8,219 nt of DNA from UBA8108 sp965659285. Its GTDB lineage: Bacteria; Planctomycetota; UBA8108. The stretch spans positions 1 through 8,219 of the forward strand of contig CBFHWB010000180.1 in NCBI GenBank assembly GCA_965659285.1, written 5' to 3'. A model generated the notes under the pieces. It had not been told where the DNA came from, searched no databases, and worked only from the letters and a program-made list of their open reading frames with translations. Positions 6,786 through 8,219 of this stretch are shown here, piece after piece. The first letter of the stretch is position 1. Each line of letters begins with the position of its first letter. The translations under genes and the position numbers were made by a program.

Positions 6786-6822
6786 GGGCAGTCAAGACTT
6801 TCCAATTCGATATTGACTGCCC
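6786..6822. repeat. 10-bp perfect inverted repeat GGGCAGTCAA / TTGACTGCCC with 17-base spacer
   Basis: The left arm at 6786-6795 and right arm at 6813-6822 are exact reverse complements around a 17-base AT-richer spacer. Each arm contains TTGACT, a -35-like hexamer, facing outward toward the gene on its side. This looks like back-to-back promoter or operator elements for the two divergent genes. As RNA it would form a 10-bp stem with a large loop and no T-run, so a terminator is unlikely. Confidence 0.5.
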
Positions 6823-6862
6823 GGGTGATCTCGTCGCACGATGTAGTCTCGGTTTGATTTGC

Positions 6863-6881
6863 GACCGATGAAGATTCGGTC
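6863..6881 (+). other. Short hairpin GACCGA / TCGGTC in the leader of the propeller gene
   Basis: Arms GACCGA (6863-6868) and TCGGTC (6876-6881) flank a 7-base loop, ending 29 bases before the ATG. It could be a leader stem or an operator half-site pair. Stability is modest and the role is unknown. Confidence 0.25.
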
Positions 6882-6910
6882 TTCTGAATATTACGAGGAA
6901 GGAAATCCAG

Positions 6911-8032
6911 ATGAAGTTGAAGCTGCTGGCCGGCCTGGCTTTTGTGTGCTCTCTCTCTATCAGTTTGAATCCCGCCGCCGCCGCGGATCTCACCGCCGGC
7001 ATGAAGACGGCCAGGCTGGAGCTTAAATCAGCCGGTCCCGTGGCCTTTGGCCCGCAAGGCATTCTCTTTGTCGCCGATCCCCTGGGGGCGGCCGTTCACG
7101 CGATCGCGATCGGTGACACCGGCAAGGCCGCCAAGAGGAAACCCGTAGCTCTCGAGGCCGTGGATCGCAAGATCGCCGCGGCCCTTGGGACAGCTCCTGA
7201 CAAGATCCGTATTTCCGACCTGGCGGTGAATCCGCTTTCCGGGGTTGCCTATCTTTCGGTAGCGCGTGGAAGCGGAGTCGCCGCTCCCGCCGTTATTGTC
7301 TCGGTTCGCGGAGACAAGCTCGAAACGCTCGATCTCTCGGCCCTGAAATCATCCAGCTTCACCCTGACCTCGGTTCCCGATGCCAAGGCTGCGACGGGCC
7401 GGGGCCGCCGGCGTCAGAGCGCCAGGTCCCAGGCGGTTACAGATCTCGGCTACGTGAATGGCCGGGTGCTGGTCGCCGGTATGTCCAACGAGGAGTTCTC
7501 CTCGAGCCTGAGGTCTGTCGCCTTCCCATTCGATGGTTCCGGCAAGCCCGCCAGCGTCGAGATCTATCATGGCGCCCATGGGCGTTTCGAGACCCGCTCT
7601 CCTGTGCGCACCTTCGTCTCGCTGAACGTCGCCGGACAGCCCTACCTCGTCGCCGCCTACCAGTGCACGCCGCTGGTTACGATTCCTCTCGCGGATATCA
7701 AGCCGGGGGCGAAGCTCAAGGGAAAGACCGTGGCTGAGCTGGGCAACCGCAACCGGCCGCTCGACATGATCGTCTATACCAAGGGCGGCAAAGAGTACAT
7801 GCTGATCGCCAACTCCAGTCGCGGCATCATGAAGGTCTCGACCGTGGAGCTGGGAAAACATCCGGGCATTACCGAGCGTGTTGCCGGGGGCGGTAAAAAG
7901 GGAGTTCCGTATGAGACCATCGATGGCTGGAAGGGAATCATTCAGCTCGACAGGGCCGATGACGCCAACGCGCTGGTGATGCGTGAGACCGATGCAGGAT
8001 CCTTCAACCTGGAAACGCTGCCGCTGCCGTGA
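6911..8032 (+). CDS. Secreted protein of unknown function, probable beta-propeller
   Basis: A 373-residue exported protein that I do not recognise as a named family. A signal peptide (1-25, ending PAAAA before DLTAG) directs it across the inner membrane. The mature part has about six loosely repeated units resembling propeller blades. Starting points are near VAFGPQGILFVADP (44-57), ISDLAVNPLSGVAYLSVARG (101-120), VTDLGYVNGRVLVAG (176-190), VRTFVSLNVAGQPYLVAAYQ (232-251), RPLDMIVYTKGGKEYMLIAN (282-301) and GWKGIIQLDRADDANALVM (339-357). A basic stretch, GRGRRRQSAR (163-172), interrupts the second and third units. No heme-binding or catalytic motif was seen, and the mature protein has a single Cys (252). 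The start has AAGGA 7 bases upstream. The next gene, a lipoprotein, starts inside its stop codon, which suggests co-translation and a shared role at the cell envelope. The propeller assignment is inference from pattern. Confidence 0.8.
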   Translation: MKLKLLAGLAFVCSLSISLNPAAAADLTAGMKTARLELKSAGPVAFGPQGILFVADPLGAAVHAIAIGDTGKAAKRKPVALEAVDRKIAAALGTAPDKIRISDLAVNPLSGVAYLSVARGSGVAAPAVIVSVRGDKLETLDLSALKSSSFTLTSVPDAKAATGRGRRRQSARSQAVTDLGYVNGRVLVAGMSNEEFSSSLRSVAFPFDGSGKPASVEIYHGAHGRFETRSPVRTFVSLNVAGQPYLVAAYQCTPLVTIPLADIKPGAKLKGKTVAELGNRNRPLDMIVYTKGGKEYMLIANSSRGIMKVSTVELGKHPGITERVAGGGKKGVPYETIDGWKGIIQLDRADDANALVMRETDAGSFNLETLPLP

Positions 8033-8219
8033 TTCGCCGCCTCTCGTGGATGATTTCGGCGGTCCTGCTCCTGGGGATCGTCGTTGGCTGCGGCCGTTCC
8101 GTAAGGGATGAGGTTGGTTTCGTCAGGATCGGCCTGGCTACTGATTCCGATGGCGCGAGGTATTTTGAGGTTACCGGTCTCGAAGGTCTTCCCGGGGCGG
8201 GTAAGCCCCCCTGGAGAGA
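8029..8219 (+). CDS. Lipoprotein N-terminus, unknown function (cut by window edge)
   Basis: The first 63 residues of a membrane lipoprotein are visible; the frame stays open to the window edge. MIRRLSW and a hydrophobic stretch (8-19) end in a lipobox, IVVGC, with the lipidated Cys at residue 21. The mature start, CGRSVRDEVGFVRIGLATD, is not one I can assign. GTG at 8029 overlaps the TGA of the propeller gene (GTGA), giving the usual basic N-terminal region. An in-frame ATG at 8050 would also yield a lipoprotein signal but lacks the two arginines and has no better ribosome binding site. The overlap suggests translational coupling with the secreted propeller protein, possibly as its membrane-anchored partner. 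Confidence 0.75.
   Translation, partial: MIRRLSWMISAVLLLGIVVGCGRSVRDEVGFVRIGLATDSDGARYFEVTGLEGLPGAGKPPWR

Larger units (their letters stand above)
6702..6910. other. Divergent regulatory region between two genes for exported proteins
   Basis: A 209-bp gap without a supportable gene, separating the minus-strand LTD protein from the plus-strand propeller protein. It contains a direct repeat, a long inverted repeat and a short hairpin, listed separately, plus the ribosome binding sites of both genes. The minus strand has TTGACT at 6795-6790 followed after 16 bases by TAACAC, a weak -10. For the plus strand TTGACT lies at 6813-6818, but no acceptable -10 follows at normal spacing. Confidence 0.5.

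Noticed and set aside
6786..6822. Inverted repeat as an intrinsic terminator
   Set aside because: It lies between two divergent starts, has a 17-base loop and lacks a U-tract on either strand.

Overview
The window is GC-rich, densely coded bacterial DNA and reads as chromosomal. The best taxonomic hint is the secreted protein on the minus strand at 4584-6701. Its N-terminus carries a doublet of dockerin-type calcium repeats followed by a Cys-rich 'ECGLDPSADGLGCASFPAC' segment, a layout I associate mainly with uncultivated or marine Planctomycetota. This is an inference from style, not a phylogenetic result, and other environmental phyla such as Myxococcota or Latescibacteria-like groups remain possible. 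I see no rRNA, tRNA, CRISPR array, insertion sequence or phage gene.

Layout from left to right. (1) A minus-strand phosphate uptake operon: a PhoU-like DUF47/TIGR00153 regulator (408-1079), then the start of a PiT-family phosphate permease (377 down to 1), which carries a clear -1 frameshift near its left edge. (2) A 253-bp divergent intergenic region with a good sigma-70-like promoter for the phosphate operon. (3) A plus-strand YqgE/AlgH (DUF179) gene (1333-1926), whose stop overlaps by 4 bp the stop of the convergent next gene. (4) A minus-strand pair: a protein with four S1 domains (3299-4399) and, 20 bp downstream, a TetA-like MFS antiporter (1923-3278). A sigma-70-like promoter with a perfect 10-bp palindrome between its -35 and -10 elements precedes the S1 gene. 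(5) A minus-strand 705-residue secreted protein: dockerin doublet, SbsA-type Ig-like domain, IPT/TIG-like domain and lamin-tail domain. (6) A 209-bp divergent region rich in repeats and inverted repeats. (7) A plus-strand secreted protein that looks like a beta-propeller (6911-8032), translationally overlapped by the start of a lipoprotein gene that runs off the right edge (8029-8219).

How the genes may work together. The phosphate pair is a standard permease and accessory-regulator unit. YqgE, the S1 protein and the MFS pump are housekeeping or efflux functions with no obvious shared pathway. The right-hand third encodes three exported proteins of unknown role around one shared regulatory region. 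The propeller-lipoprotein pair is the part of the window I recognise least.
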